This document shows positions 9,339 through 18,006 of a stretch of DNA of 64,000 nucleotides, one piece after another (within the stretch, counting starts at the first letter, position 1; each line of letters starts with the position of its first letter). The notes beneath the pieces are model-generated. The model saw only the letters and a program-made list of their open reading frames with translations. It was not told where the DNA came from and did no database searches. Source of the DNA: Flavobacterium sp. LMO8 (GTDB lineage Bacteria > Bacteroidota > Bacteroidia > Flavobacteriales > Flavobacteriaceae); assembly GCF_009495755.1 (NCBI RefSeq), contig NZ_WIBJ01000028.1, forward strand, positions 83,588-147,587. The letters are read 5' to 3'. A program made the translations under genes and the position numbers.

Positions 9339-12300
9339 CTAAAAAAACGCTCTTAATTGTATATTTCCTGTGTGAATTGTTTTACTGGTTTCACTATTTC
9401 GACCTTGATAGTTGATATTAACGTCTAAATATTGTGTCAAATTTTTCTGTAAAAGTAAGCGCCATGTTTGATTTTTACCAGGTTGTAAACCTTCTAACAT
9501 TTGAAAACCAACTGCTGACAAGGCATTTCCATCATACGAATTATTATACATCGAAAACTCACCATTCATGCTAAATCCTTTTTCGCTATTGAAGGTAAAT
9601 GAGGTTCCTAAACGGGTTTGTTTTAAGGTTTCAAATGCACCAATTTGATTTTCTTTTTGTTGAAATTCGTAAAAAATATCCCAACTCGCATTTTTGGAAA
9701 ATAAATACCCAATTTTTGGTTCAATTTGATAACCATCAATCTCGAAATTTCTATTTGGATAATTCTCAGAAGTAGATTCCGTTGAAGTGGTGCTTCCTGA
9801 AAAATTAAACAACCAACTTTTCTTTACCAAATGCTGATATTGCAATTGATGTGATTGATTTTTAGCAGCAACACTTCCCACAGAAAGCAAATTCTGACTT
9901 TCGTTCAGCAAGAATGAATAAGTGGTTGAATGATGTTGTTTGCCACGATTAAAAAACAAACTATTTCTAAAATTGGTGTTCAAACCAATCAATTCATCTT
10001 CCTCTTTTGAAAACGGATTCAAATCGAAATTAGCTCCATTTCTTTTTATTTTTCGATCAATTAAAAACGAAGTTTGATTGTAAAATTGCGAAGCAAATTT
10101 CTTAAAACCTTTTTCATTTTGCCATTGGTTAAAATTGAAATTCAACGCTTGCGAAAATTTATTTTGATGCGTTCGCACAAAAACTTGATTAGGTAAAAAT
10201 ACCCGAACATAAATCGCTAAATCTGAATATGGAGCGATTTCAAACTCTTGTAATTCCTGAATTCCATTGCTATTGTAATCGTTCCACATGTAAACTCCTT
10301 GTCCTGGTTCTACTTGTAAATAGGTGAATTCTTGCTGAGCAATCGTTCCCGAACTGGTTTCATAAGCTGTTGTAGTTTGAATCAATTGTCCAAAAAATCT
10401 ATCCGAATACAAAATTCGTGAATTCAACGATGGTTCATCTTTTAAGTTTGAATCTTCATATTTTAAAGTACGATAATTCAAAAACACACTCAAATTACTC
10501 TTTTCGGTTTTAATTAATTGCGATTTTAAGTAGTAGGAATTCGAATGATTTACTCGCTCAATTCGGTTGTTTTGCAAACTATCATTTTGGCGTTGTAAAA
10601 ATCCCAATTCCACAAAAACCTTCGTCGAATCGCCTCTTCCTACAAAAGCGCCGTATTCTAAAAAACGTTGGCTTAACGCCGAAAATGTATTGGTTGCTTT
10701 CAGTTTTTCCGAATTATTTTCCAAATTCACCGTGGCACCAATCCAATTTTTACCCAATTTATACGATGAACGATTTTCACTTCTAGAAAATGAAGAATTT
10801 GAAAGTTCGGAATCACTTTTCATTACGCTCGAATTACTCCAAATCATCCAATTTTTGGTAGCATATCTTCCTGATAAAGTATGTTTGTTTCCAGAAAAAG
10901 CCTCGCCAAAAGCTAAATTTTCAAACTGATAAAGCGCTTTTCCTTTGTTATTGAAATTAAAATCCAGTCCCGAAGTCAAAAAGCTTTGATTACCCAATAA
11001 AGTGGAAGTTATGTTCCAATCTCTATTAAATTCAATGTTGTACAAACGTTCAATGGTTTTAAAATTTTCTTGCAGCAACTGATAATTCGCAAAGGCATCA
11101 ATTTTGGTTTTTCCATCAAAAAGGCGTTGTTTTCCATTGAATTTTCCAGCAAAACCTTTGTTGTTATTGTCGTCTAAATTCGAATATAAATTTTGATCGT
11201 TGTTGCTTAATGCTACTTCAAAATCTAAAAGTGTTTTCTCGCTTGGATTGTATTTCCCTAAAACCGTTGCCATTTGAATTTTTGTAGGTGCAATCAAACG
11301 AACAATTGGTTCATAATTTCCTTGCGGAATTCCAGCAATTGGTGCTACATACTCATAAATTTTTCCAACGGCTTGATTGTTGACTAAAATGTAATTTCCT
11401 TCATTATTTCCAACCAATGAAAATCGCACATTGTACAATTCGTCATCAGGATTATTCGAATATTCAAACACTTCAACCGCACCAATAATCACTTTTTTGT
11501 AAAGAATTTTATTTTCGGAATACGTGTCCAAATAAGCTGAAGGTCCGTTCATTTGTGAAATATCATCACCAGCGTTTTGCAAAATATCAACTTGTTCCGA
11601 AGACAAATTTTGTTGTAAAGGCTGATTTTTCACATCACTTTCCGAATAGACATAACCGCCAATTTGCCAATTTTCTCGCTCGTGCGAAATACCGCCATAT
11701 GTGATAAATCGTGTATAATTTCTATCGGTGTATTGGTATTCTACGTTGATTCGCATTTCGGAAGTAATGGGAAATAATGAAGTAAAAATGATTTCTCCAG
11801 CGTTGTAATCGATGATATAATCGTTGTTTTCTCCACGAGTTTTCAAAATTCCGTTCACATAAACGCGTTCCGAACCTGAAATAACTAAAACATACAATTC
11901 ATTATTATTTCCTCGTAATTTATACGGACCCTGATTTCCTTCCTGACCAACAAATGTGCTTCTTGCATATTGTCCACGAACCAAAGCGCCAGAAGCAACC
12001 ACTTCAGTTTTTTTATCGGGTGTTCCAAAAGTAAATCGAGTGGCTAAACCTTGTACTTTTTTGTTGAAATTCAGGAAAGCTGATTTTCTATTTTCCAGAA
12101 ATAAATCACCCGCGCGAATGTTCCATGTATCCGAAAATAATTCGATGAAAATTTGGTCAAATTCGTCTAATTTTTGCGAATAACCACCTTCTTGCAACGG
12201 AATATTACTGTCTTGAATAGATGCACGCAAACTGACTTTATCCGAAATTTTTCCTGTGATTTGCAAATCTAAATTCGAGTTCACTACCGTGTTTTGATTG

Positions 12301-12743
12301 TTTCCAACCGTAACGCCACGCGTAATACTTCCTGAAGTATTCAATCCGTCGAAAGGCTTGAATTTGGTGTTTTTGTCTTTTTTGAAAACGACTAATTTTC
12401 CTGCTTCGTTGGAAACCACTTTGTCGTCATCGTAAATGGAATAGGTTTTGGTTAAAAATTCAGGAAATTTAGAATAGCGAACCACTAATGAATCGGAAGT
12501 TGTGATTTCTTTTGTGAAAACTAAGGTTCCTTTTTGGAAATTTACTTGGTAAAAACTGGTGTCAATGACTGTTCCGCTTTTGTCTTTAATTTCAAAAAAA
12601 GAATTGTTTAAACTGAATTTCTCTATCGAAATGGTGTCTTTTGAAAACGCAATTTTTTTAGTTGGATAGGATTGTAACGTCTCCTGAGCAAAACCGCCCA
12701 AAACACAAAATAAAAATCCCGCTAAAAAAACAATTTTTTGCAT
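9339..12743 (-). CDS. SprA-like outer-membrane beta-barrel protein
   Basis: A 1134-residue protein with a clear signal peptide (cleavage after GFA). Residues 20-130 are an Ig-like/plug region. From ITRGVTVGNNQNTVVNSN (about 138) the protein alternates short hydrophobic and polar beta strands to the C-terminal residues (LRAFF, aromatic end typical of barrels). The segment from YVNGILKTRGENNDYIIDYN to IIFT resembles SprA, the T9SS translocon barrel, but the length is under half of SprA. A DYNSNGIQELQEFE segment (about 815-830) looks like a calcium-binding loop. It probably sits in the outer membrane; its role is unknown. The downstream type B protein at 67 bp could be its partner. Confidence 0.75.
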   Translation of the reverse strand: MQKIVFLAGFLFCVLGGFAQETLQSYPTKKIAFSKDTISIEKFSLNNSFFEIKDKSGTVIDTSFYQVNFQKGTLVFTKEITTSDSLVVRYSKFPEFLTKTYSIYDDDKVVSNEAGKLVVFKKDKNTKFKPFDGLNTSGSITRGVTVGNNQNTVVNSNLDLQITGKISDKVSLRASIQDSNIPLQEGGYSQKLDEFDQIFIELFSDTWNIRAGDLFLENRKSAFLNFNKKVQGLATRFTFGTPDKKTEVVASGALVRGQYARSTFVGQEGNQGPYKLRGNNNELYVLVISGSERVYVNGILKTRGENNDYIIDYNAGEIIFTSLFPITSEMRINVEYQYTDRNYTRFITYGGISHERENWQIGGYVYSESDVKNQPLQQNLSSEQVDILQNAGDDISQMNGPSAYLDTYSENKILYKKVIIGAVEVFEYSNNPDDELYNVRFSLVGNNEGNYILVNNQAVGKIYEYVAPIAGIPQGNYEPIVRLIAPTKIQMATVLGKYNPSEKTLLDFEVALSNNDQNLYSNLDDNNNKGFAGKFNGKQRLFDGKTKIDAFANYQLLQENFKTIERLYNIEFNRDWNITSTLLGNQSFLTSGLDFNFNNKGKALYQFENLAFGEAFSGNKHTLSGRYATKNWMIWSNSSVMKSDSELSNSSFSRSENRSSYKLGKNWIGATVNLENNSEKLKATNTFSALSQRFLEYGAFVGRGDSTKVFVELGFLQRQNDSLQNNRIERVNHSNSYYLKSQLIKTEKSNLSVFLNYRTLKYEDSNLKDEPSLNSRILYSDRFFGQLIQTTTAYETSSGTIAQQEFTYLQVEPGQGVYMWNDYNSNGIQELQEFEIAPYSDLAIYVRVFLPNQVFVRTHQNKFSQALNFNFNQWQNEKGFKKFASQFYNQTSFLIDRKIKRNGANFDLNPFSKEEDELIGLNTNFRNSLFFNRGKQHHSTTYSFLLNESQNLLSVGSVAAKNQSHQLQYQHLVKKSWLFNFSGSTTSTESTSENYPNRNFEIDGYQIEPKIGYLFSKNASWDIFYEFQQKENQIGAFETLKQTRLGTSFTFNSEKGFSMNGEFSMYNNSYDGNALSAVGFQMLEGLQPGKNQTWRLLLQKNLTQYLDVNINYQGRNSETSKTIHTGNIQLRAFF

Positions 12744-12820
12744 AAATACTATAACTCCGAATCTTCAAAAGTAGTATTTATTGTTGGAAAGTTTTGCGTT
12801 ATTTTCCCGAAAAGTAAAAA

Positions 12821-12896
12821 ACACAATCTTGTCATGTTGACGTAAGGAAACATCTCATTATAAGATTCCTCATGCTTCGGAATGACAAGATTGTGT
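12821..12896. repeat. REP-like intergenic palindrome
   Basis: Perfect 15-bp terminal inverted repeats (ACACAATCTTGTCAT at 12821-12835 and its complement at 12882-12896) enclose an imperfectly complementary interior of 46 bases. The right arm contains ATTCCTCATGCTTCGGAATGA, a sequence style (GTCATTCCGAAGxATGAGGAAT when inverted) that I associate with dispersed palindromic repeats in flavobacteria. It lies between two minus-strand genes, 6 bp beyond the stop of the four-helix protein, and can fold into a long hairpin that may terminate that transcript. No other copy was found in this window. Confidence 0.75.
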
Positions 12897-12901
12897 GTAA
12901 A

Positions 12902-13405
12902 TTATATGTTTTTTTCAGAATTTATTAGTTGAGTTGATTTTTTAGAGAAGAAAACCAATAATCCCAAAAATAGCAGCACTAAACCATCAACTAAAAAATC
13001 TAAAATTATATTTGGCATAAATCCTCCAATAAATCGAAAAATTATTTTTAGATAATCCCAAAACAATAAGTCTAATTTAAAAAATACAAAAGCAATAATT
13101 AATACTAAAACAGAATTCAACCAAAACCATTTTCTGTAAATTGAAATGCTTAACGAAATTATAAAAGCGACCAATAAACCGATAAATTTTGAAACTCCAG
13201 TTATCATGAAAAAATTACTCATTCTTTTTGTATCAAACGGGATTTTTTCAAAAACGGGTGTTTCGTTTTTGTTTTTCATGATGAATTCTGTGAATTCAAT
13301 GTCATGTAAATAAGATAGAATGTAAAACGAATGAATAAAAAGCCATGTTGCAATAAAGTGAACAAGGATAATTTTCCAATTTAAACGTTTTAATATTTCT
13401 TTCAT
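12902..13405 (-). CDS. Four-helix integral membrane protein, unknown function
   Basis: A 167-residue inner-membrane protein with predicted helices at about 11-33, 70-90, 92-116 and 128-153. The loop after helix 1 is charged (EFTEFIMKNKNETPVFEK), and the last 12 residues are polar. No conserved motif was recognised. It starts one base after the aspartate kinase stop on the same strand, so the two are likely co-transcribed. The genomic neighbour says nothing certain about its role. It ends at the REP-like palindrome. Confidence 0.7.
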   Translation of the reverse strand: MKEILKRLNWKIILVHFIATWLFIHSFYILSYLHDIEFTEFIMKNKNETPVFEKIPFDTKRMSNFFMITGVSKFIGLLVAFIISLSISIYRKWFWLNSVLVLIIAFVFFKLDLLFWDYLKIIFRFIGGFMPNIILDFLVDGLVLLFLGLLVFFSKKSTQLINSEKNI

Positions 13406-13406
13406 T

Positions 13407-14660
13407 TTACTCCTTCGTAATCACCTGCATCGTTTCTCTCGAAATCTGACGTAACAATATCGTTTTATTTGTTTCTACCACTTTTGAAGCGTTTTCATCA
13501 AAATGTCTGATGGTGTAAAGCGATACATTTTCATTGTACGAAACTTTGAATTTCTTAGCTAATACTTTTCGCAACTCTTCAAAGTTGTTGTATTTGTCTT
13601 CAATACAAACCGAGAAACTAATTGCAGTGTTTTGAATCATATTCACTTTGATTTTGTGTTTCGAGAACAAACCGAAAATCTCACTGATATGATTTTCCAT
13701 GATGAAATCGAAATCAATTGACGATAACGATAAAAGTAATTGGTTTTTCTTAACGATGAAACATGAAGTTTGCGGAATTAAATCGGCTCCTCTTGAAACA
13801 CTTGTTCCAGGTAATGTTGGGTTTACAAACGATTTTACAAATAACGGAATTTCCTTTTTCTGTAAAGGCTGTAAGGTTTTTGGATGAATTACGGATGCTC
13901 CGTAAAATGCTAACTCAATCGCTTCTCTATAGGAAATCTGGTTCAGCAACACCGCATTTTCAAAATATCTTGGATCGGCATTTAAAACTCCTGGAACGTC
14001 TTTCCAAATCGTAACGCTTTCGGTACCTAAACAATAGGCAAAAATTGCTGCGGTATAATCAGAACCTTCACGTCCTAAAGTCGTGGTAAAATTATTCTCA
14101 TCTGAGCCTAAAAATCCTTGTGTAATGTTTAACGTTTTTTTCTTTATACCTTTTGTAATCAATTTTTGAGTAGTTTCCCAATCTACTTGCGCATCGCGGT
14201 AATTGTTGTCGGTTTTAATTAAAGGTCGAACATCAATCCAATTGTTTTTTAAACCGCTATAATTGAAATAATGACTTACAATTGTGGTTGAAACTATTTC
14301 GCCAATACTTACCACTTGGTCGTAAACAAAACTGTAATTTGGTGATTTATTACTGCGAATAAAATATTCTAAATCGTCAAAATGCGCGTTTACATCAAAA
14401 AACACTTCATGATCTTCGTCTTCAAATAAGTCTAATAAAATTTGATTGTGGTATTTTCTAACTTCCTGAAGCGAGGCATTCAATTCATTAGATTTATCAA
14501 AATAATTTTTGATAACCAATTCTAAAGCATTGGTAGTTTTTCCCATTGCAGAAATTACAATAAGAACATCCTCGTATCCAACTGTTTTTAATACTTCTAA
14601 TACGTTTTTTACGCCTTCGGCATCTTTAACTGATGCACCTCCGAATTTGAATATTTTCAT
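13407..14660 (-). CDS. lysC: Aspartate kinase
   Basis: Phosphorylates L-aspartate, the first step of the lysine, threonine, methionine and diaminopimelate pathway. The N-terminal amino-acid-kinase fold opens with KFGGASV (5-11); TTLGREGSDYTAA (about 190-202) and VWKDVPGV are substrate-binding segments. The C-terminal 130 residues form two regulatory ACT-like domains. It is monofunctional: no homoserine dehydrogenase domain is fused. The 417-residue length is within the family range. It is followed after 1 bp by the membrane protein, with 83 bp to the upstream GNAT gene. Confidence 0.92.
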   Translation of the reverse strand: MKIFKFGGASVKDAEGVKNVLEVLKTVGYEDVLIVISAMGKTTNALELVIKNYFDKSNELNASLQEVRKYHNQILLDLFEDEDHEVFFDVNAHFDDLEYFIRSNKSPNYSFVYDQVVSIGEIVSTTIVSHYFNYSGLKNNWIDVRPLIKTDNNYRDAQVDWETTQKLITKGIKKKTLNITQGFLGSDENNFTTTLGREGSDYTAAIFAYCLGTESVTIWKDVPGVLNADPRYFENAVLLNQISYREAIELAFYGASVIHPKTLQPLQKKEIPLFVKSFVNPTLPGTSVSRGADLIPQTSCFIVKKNQLLLSLSSIDFDFIMENHISEIFGLFSKHKIKVNMIQNTAISFSVCIEDKYNNFEELRKVLAKKFKVSYNENVSLYTIRHFDENASKVVETNKTILLRQISRETMQVITKE

Positions 14661-14743
14661 CTTGAGAATTAGTTGAGTTTATATTTAGGAACACAGATTG
14701 TAGAAATTTCTAAAATTTTTAAAATCGGTGTTCCAAAAATGAT

Positions 14744-15214
14744 TTATTCGTTTAAAAAATTAGTAATTCCGTTTTCATCCATATGAACTACTCGCCAATC
14801 GCCCAAAACTTTCGCACCCGATTTTTCATAGAAATCAATAGCTGGCGTGTTCCAATCTAAGACATTCCATTCGATTCTGCGAACATTTTCGGCTTTTCCT
14901 TGTTTCATGATTTCTTTATATAAAGCAAAACCAGCTCCTGTTCCTCTATTTTCAGCTTTTACAATTAAATCTTCTAAATGAATCGTTTTTCCTTTCCAAG
15001 TAGAATAGCGATAATAATAAAGAGCCATTCCAATAATAGTATTTTCTTCTTCAGCAACGAAGCATTGAAAAAGCGGATTTTCTGAAAAGCCATCACGAAT
15101 TAAATCATCTACCGTTACTACAACTGCAGTAGGTTCTTTTTCAAAAATAGCTAATTCCTGAATTAATTCAAGTACAAATGGCATGTCTTTTTTTGTCGCT
15201 TTTCTAATAATCAT
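14744..15214 (-). CDS. GNAT family N-acetyltransferase (SSAT-like)
   Basis: A 156-residue acetyltransferase. Strand beta4 and the acetyl-CoA loop are visible as LEDLIVKAENRGTGAGFALY (R/Q-x-x-G-x-G/A signature), followed by the WNVLDWNTPAIDFYEKSGA segment typical of the spermine/spermidine N1-acetyltransferase-like subgroup. The substrate is probably a small amine, which is inference from subgroup resemblance. It has its own promoter at 15231-15262 and diverges from fbp. Confidence 0.85.
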   Translation of the reverse strand: MIIRKATKKDMPFVLELIQELAIFEKEPTAVVVTVDDLIRDGFSENPLFQCFVAEEENTIIGMALYYYRYSTWKGKTIHLEDLIVKAENRGTGAGFALYKEIMKQGKAENVRRIEWNVLDWNTPAIDFYEKSGAKVLGDWRVVHMDENGITNFLNE

Positions 15215-15230
15215 TTTTAGTAATTTTTTA

Positions 15231-15262
15231 CAAAAGTAAAATTAACTTAAACATCTTTTCAA
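15231..15262 (-). promoter_or_regulatory. Promoter of the SSAT-like GNAT gene
   Basis: On the minus strand, TTG (15262-15260) is followed after 21 bases by TACTTTTG (15238-15231), matching the flavobacterial TTG-N17-23-TAnnTTTG consensus. The gene starts 17 bp downstream of the -7 element. Confidence 0.65.
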
Positions 15263-15328
15263 ATTAATATACTCTTTTAACAAAATTCACGATATTTGTG
15301 CCCTATACACAACTACATCGTTTTCGTA

Positions 15329-16336
15329 ATGGAAGAAAGAAACACCACATTAGGCGAATTTATCATTGAACATCAAAATTCGTTTCAGTATTCAACAGGA
15401 GAATTATCGCGTATTATAAACTCAATACGATTAGCCGCTAAAGTAGTAAATTACAAAGTGAATAAAGCTGGTTTGGTAGATATTGTAGGCGCTGCAGGAG
15501 AACAAAACATTCAAGGCGAAGACCAACAAAAATTAGATGTTTACGCTAATGAGGTTTTTATTCAAACGTTAATCAATCGTGAAATCGTTTGTGGAATTGG
15601 TTCAGAAGAAAATGATGATTTTATTACCGTTGCAGGTTCAGATAATTCACATAATAACAAATATGTGGTTTTGATGGATCCTTTAGATGGTTCATCTAAT
15701 ATTGATGTAAATGTTTCGGTAGGAACTATTTTTTCGGTTTTCAGAAGAATTACACCGGTAGGAACTCCTGTAACTATTGAAGATTTCTTGCAACCTGGTG
15801 TAAATCAAGTAGCGGCAGGTTATGTAATTTATGGAACATCAACTATGTTGGTTTATACAACAGGCGATGGCGTAAACGGGTTTACATTAAATCCGGCAAT
15901 TGGAACGTTCTATTTGTCGCATCCAAACATGAAATATTCAGAAGACGGAAAAATTTACTCAATTAACGAAGGGAATTACGTTCATTTCCCACAAGGAGTA
16001 AAGAATTATTTAAAATACTGTCAGTTAGAAGAAGGTGACAGACCATATACTTCTCGTTATATCGGAAGTTTAGTTTCGGATTTTCATAGAAACATGATTA
16101 AAGGAGGAATTTATTTATATCCAACTACTTCTAAAACTCCAAATGGTAAATTGCGTTTGTTGTACGAATGTAATCCTATGGCTTTTATTGCCGAACAAGC
16201 AGGAGGAAAAGCTTCAGATGGTTTTAAAAGAATTATGGAAATTCAACCAACCGAATTACACCAACGCGTTCCATTTTTCTGTGGAAGTAAAAACATGGTA
16301 GAAAAAGCTGAAGAGTTTATGGAGAAAGCTAAGTAA
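15329..16336 (+). CDS. fbp: Class I fructose-1,6-bisphosphatase
   Basis: Hydrolyses fructose 1,6-bisphosphate to fructose 6-phosphate in gluconeogenesis, in the cytoplasm. The metal-binding signature DPLDGSSN is at 117-124; upstream acidic ligands lie in GSEEND (91-96). C-terminal [19 protein letters not shown] is the conserved class I segment with the substrate-binding residues. The start is taken at ATG 15329 ([10 protein letters not shown], 335 residues) because this gives the usual class I length. An upstream in-frame TTG at 15296 would add 11 residues. It is a single gene, followed by a terminator. Confidence 0.95.
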   Translation: MEERNTTLGEFIIEHQNSFQYSTGELSRIINSIRLAAKVVNYKVNKAGLVDIVGAAGEQNIQGEDQQKLDVYANEVFIQTLINREIVCGIGSEENDDFITVAGSDNSHNNKYVVLMDPLDGSSNIDVNVSVGTIFSVFRRITPVGTPVTIEDFLQPGVNQVAAGYVIYGTSTMLVYTTGDGVNGFTLNPAIGTFYLSHPNMKYSEDGKIYSINEGNYVHFPQGVKNYLKYCQLEEGDRPYTSRYIGSLVSDFHRNMIKGGIYLYPTTSKTPNGKLRLLYECNPMAFIAEQAGGKASDGFKRIMEIQPTELHQRVPFFCGSKNMVEKAEEFMEKAK

Positions 16337-16356
16337 ATTCTTTAAATAATAAAAAC

Positions 16357-16393
16357 ACAAAAGCACAAACTCATTAGAATTTGTGCTTTTTAT
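16357..16393. terminator. Bidirectional intrinsic terminator between fbp and the TerB-like gene
   Basis: An 11-bp stem (AAAAGCACAAA at 16359-16369 and TTTGTGCTTTT at 16380-16390) with a 10-base loop lies between convergent genes and is flanked by A and T tracts. Confidence 0.8.
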
Positions 16394-16411
16394 ATTTTAA
16401 AACAGTTTTGA

Positions 16412-16843
16412 TTATCTGTTCATGTGTTGCATTTCGTAAGTGAATGTGTCTAAATCTACATTCATATCTACTAACTTTAACGCTTTATCTACGATATAAC
16501 CTACGTTTCCTGCTGTAAAACCTAAAGCTAAAGCAAAACGTGTTAATAAATCTTGTTGTTTGTCTCCTAAAACATCGTCGGCATACACCATTCTTGCTAA
16601 ATCATACAAACGCTCTAAACGGTGCGTGTGCATTAAAGGAGGATTAACTGGATATTTTAGAGGGTTTTCTAAAATTTCTTCATATTCTGCATGAGAAATT
16701 TCTAATTTGATGGATAATTTCTCTAGGAATTGTTTCTCATTAGGAGTAATTGTTCCGTCTGATAACGCAACTCTAACAATTGCTGAAAAGTGTCCTTTGT
16801 TTCTATTTCTAAAACCGCTATCGAATAAATCTGAAATTGACAT
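16412..16843 (-). CDS. TerB-like helical protein
   Basis: A 143-residue, mostly helical cytoplasmic protein. The pattern ALSDGTITPNEKQFLEKLS (about 27-45) followed by helix-rich repeats matches the TerB/DjlA-N fold, in which acidic residues bind divalent metal. The role in flavobacteria is unknown; there is no ter gene nearby, so a link to tellurite is unsupported. It is transcribed alone from a promoter at 16866-16899 and converges on fbp. Confidence 0.75.
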   Translation of the reverse strand: MSISDLFDSGFRNRNKGHFSAIVRVALSDGTITPNEKQFLEKLSIKLEISHAEYEEILENPLKYPVNPPLMHTHRLERLYDLARMVYADDVLGDKQQDLLTRFALALGFTAGNVGYIVDKALKLVDMNVDLDTFTYEMQHMNR

Positions 16844-16865
16844 GTTGTTTGTTTTTTTATTGCGG

Positions 16866-16899
16866 CAAAATTACACAAAAAATCTATTTTTTATAACAA
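16866..16899 (-). promoter_or_regulatory. Promoter of the TerB-like gene
   Basis: On the minus strand, TTG (16899-16897), a 23-base spacer and TAATTTTG (16873-16866) match the Bacteroidota sigma consensus. The start codon is 23 bp downstream. Confidence 0.65.
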
Positions 16900-16924
16900 T
16901 TTCACACGCTTTTATGACTAATTA

Positions 16925-16957
16925 TTGGTTTACATATAAAAATAAATCGTAAGTTTG
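16925..16957 (+). promoter_or_regulatory. Promoter of the HupE-like operon
   Basis: TTG (16925-16927), a 22-base spacer and TAAGTTTG (16950-16957) match TTG-N17-23-TAnnTTTG. The -7 element lies 26 bp before the start at 16984. It partly overlaps the divergent TerB-like promoter region. Confidence 0.65.
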
Positions 16958-16983
16958 AATTCCCCCTAATAAATAATAAAACT

Positions 16984-17577
16984 ATGTCAGAATTTTGGAT
17001 GTATTTTAATATTGGTCTTAAACATGTGTTAGATATTAATGCATACGACCATGTTTTGTTTTTGATGGCTTTGGTAATTCCTTATGCCTTTAAAGATTGG
17101 AAAAATGTTTTCATTTTGGTTTCATTGTTTACATTAGGCCACACTTTGGCTTTGTTGTTGTCTGTTTATGGTGTTGTCAAAATTCAAGCCAGTTTGGTCG
17201 AATTTTTAATACCAATAACCATCTTAATTACAGCTGTTTTTCATCTTTTTACCGCTGGGAAATCATCTAAAAATGAAAGTATCACTTTTGTGGCTATCGT
17301 TACTTTGTTTTTCGGAATCATTCACGGACTTGGATTTTCGAATTACTTTAAAACGATTTTACCTGGAAATGCTTCCGATAAATTGTTACCACTTTTAGAA
17401 TTCGCACTAGGAATTGAAGCTGCACAAATAATTGTAGTTCTTTTAGTTTTAATTATTTCGTATGTAGTGCAAACTTTTTTCCGTTTTTCAAAAAGAGATT
17501 GGGCTTTAGTTATGTCAGCATTTATAATTGGCGTAGTTTTGCCAATGATTATTGAAAGCGAAATCTGGAACCGATAA
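16984..17577 (+). CDS. HupE/UreJ-like membrane protein
   Basis: A 197-residue polytopic protein with about six membrane helices. Histidine/aspartate motifs inside or next to helices (GLKHVLD, AYDHVLFL, LGHTLAL, GIIHGLGFSNYF) are typical of the HupE/UreJ family, associated elsewhere with nickel or metal handling. No hydrogenase or urease genes are nearby, so the transported ion is open. The stop overlaps the start of the dCMP deaminase (TAATG), placing it first in a three-gene operon with the deaminase and an S41 peptidase. Confidence 0.8.
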   Translation: MSEFWMYFNIGLKHVLDINAYDHVLFLMALVIPYAFKDWKNVFILVSLFTLGHTLALLLSVYGVVKIQASLVEFLIPITILITAVFHLFTAGKSSKNESITFVAIVTLFFGIIHGLGFSNYFKTILPGNASDKLLPLLEFALGIEAAQIIVVLLVLIISYVVQTFFRFSKRDWALVMSAFIIGVVLPMIIESEIWNR

Positions 17578-18005
17578 TGAACAAAGTAAAAAAAGAAAAA
17601 TACGATAAAGCTTATTTACGAATTGCCAAAGAATGGGGTAATTTGTCTTATTGCCAAAGAAAGAAAGTTGGTGCCATTATCGTTAAAAATAAAATGATTA
17701 TTTCAGATGGTTACAACGGAACACCATCGGGATTTGAAAATTGTTGTGAAGACGAAGACAATCTAACCAAATGGTACGTACTTCATGCCGAAGCAAATGC
17801 GATTTTAAAAGTAGCGCGTTCAACACAATCTTGTGAAGATGCAACATTATATATTACACTTTCACCTTGTAAAGATTGTAGTAAATTAATTCATCAATCA
17901 GGAATCAAAAGAGTGGTGTATCATCAAGAATATAAAGATACTTCAGGAGTTGATTTTTTAAGAAAAGCAGGAGTTGAGGTTGAATTAATTGAAGATTTGG
18001 GCTAA
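17577..18005 (+). CDS. dCMP deaminase (deoxycytidylate deaminase family)
   Basis: Deaminates dCMP to dUMP, supplying dTMP synthesis. The zinc site is complete: H70-A-E72 and SPCKDC (C98, C101), where E72 is the proton shuttle. The insertion with SDGYNGTPSGFENCCED (about 43-60) is characteristic of dCMP rather than cytidine deaminases and contains the GYNGxP motif. 142 residues is typical. It starts one base inside the previous stop and ends 1 bp before the ATG of the peptidase. Confidence 0.9.
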   Translation: MNKVKKEKYDKAYLRIAKEWGNLSYCQRKKVGAIIVKNKMIISDGYNGTPSGFENCCEDEDNLTKWYVLHAEANAILKVARSTQSCEDATLYITLSPCKDCSKLIHQSGIKRVVYHQEYKDTSGVDFLRKAGVEVELIEDLG

Positions 18006-18006
18006 A

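Noticed and set aside
10567..10929. 120-codon plus-strand frame within the SprA-like barrel gene
   Set aside because: Antisense shadow of a strongly supported coding sequence; composition and codon pattern do not suggest a protein.
16707..16952. 81-codon plus-strand frame opposite the TerB-like gene
   Set aside because: Antisense over a supported coding gene and its promoter region; the translation has no domain features.
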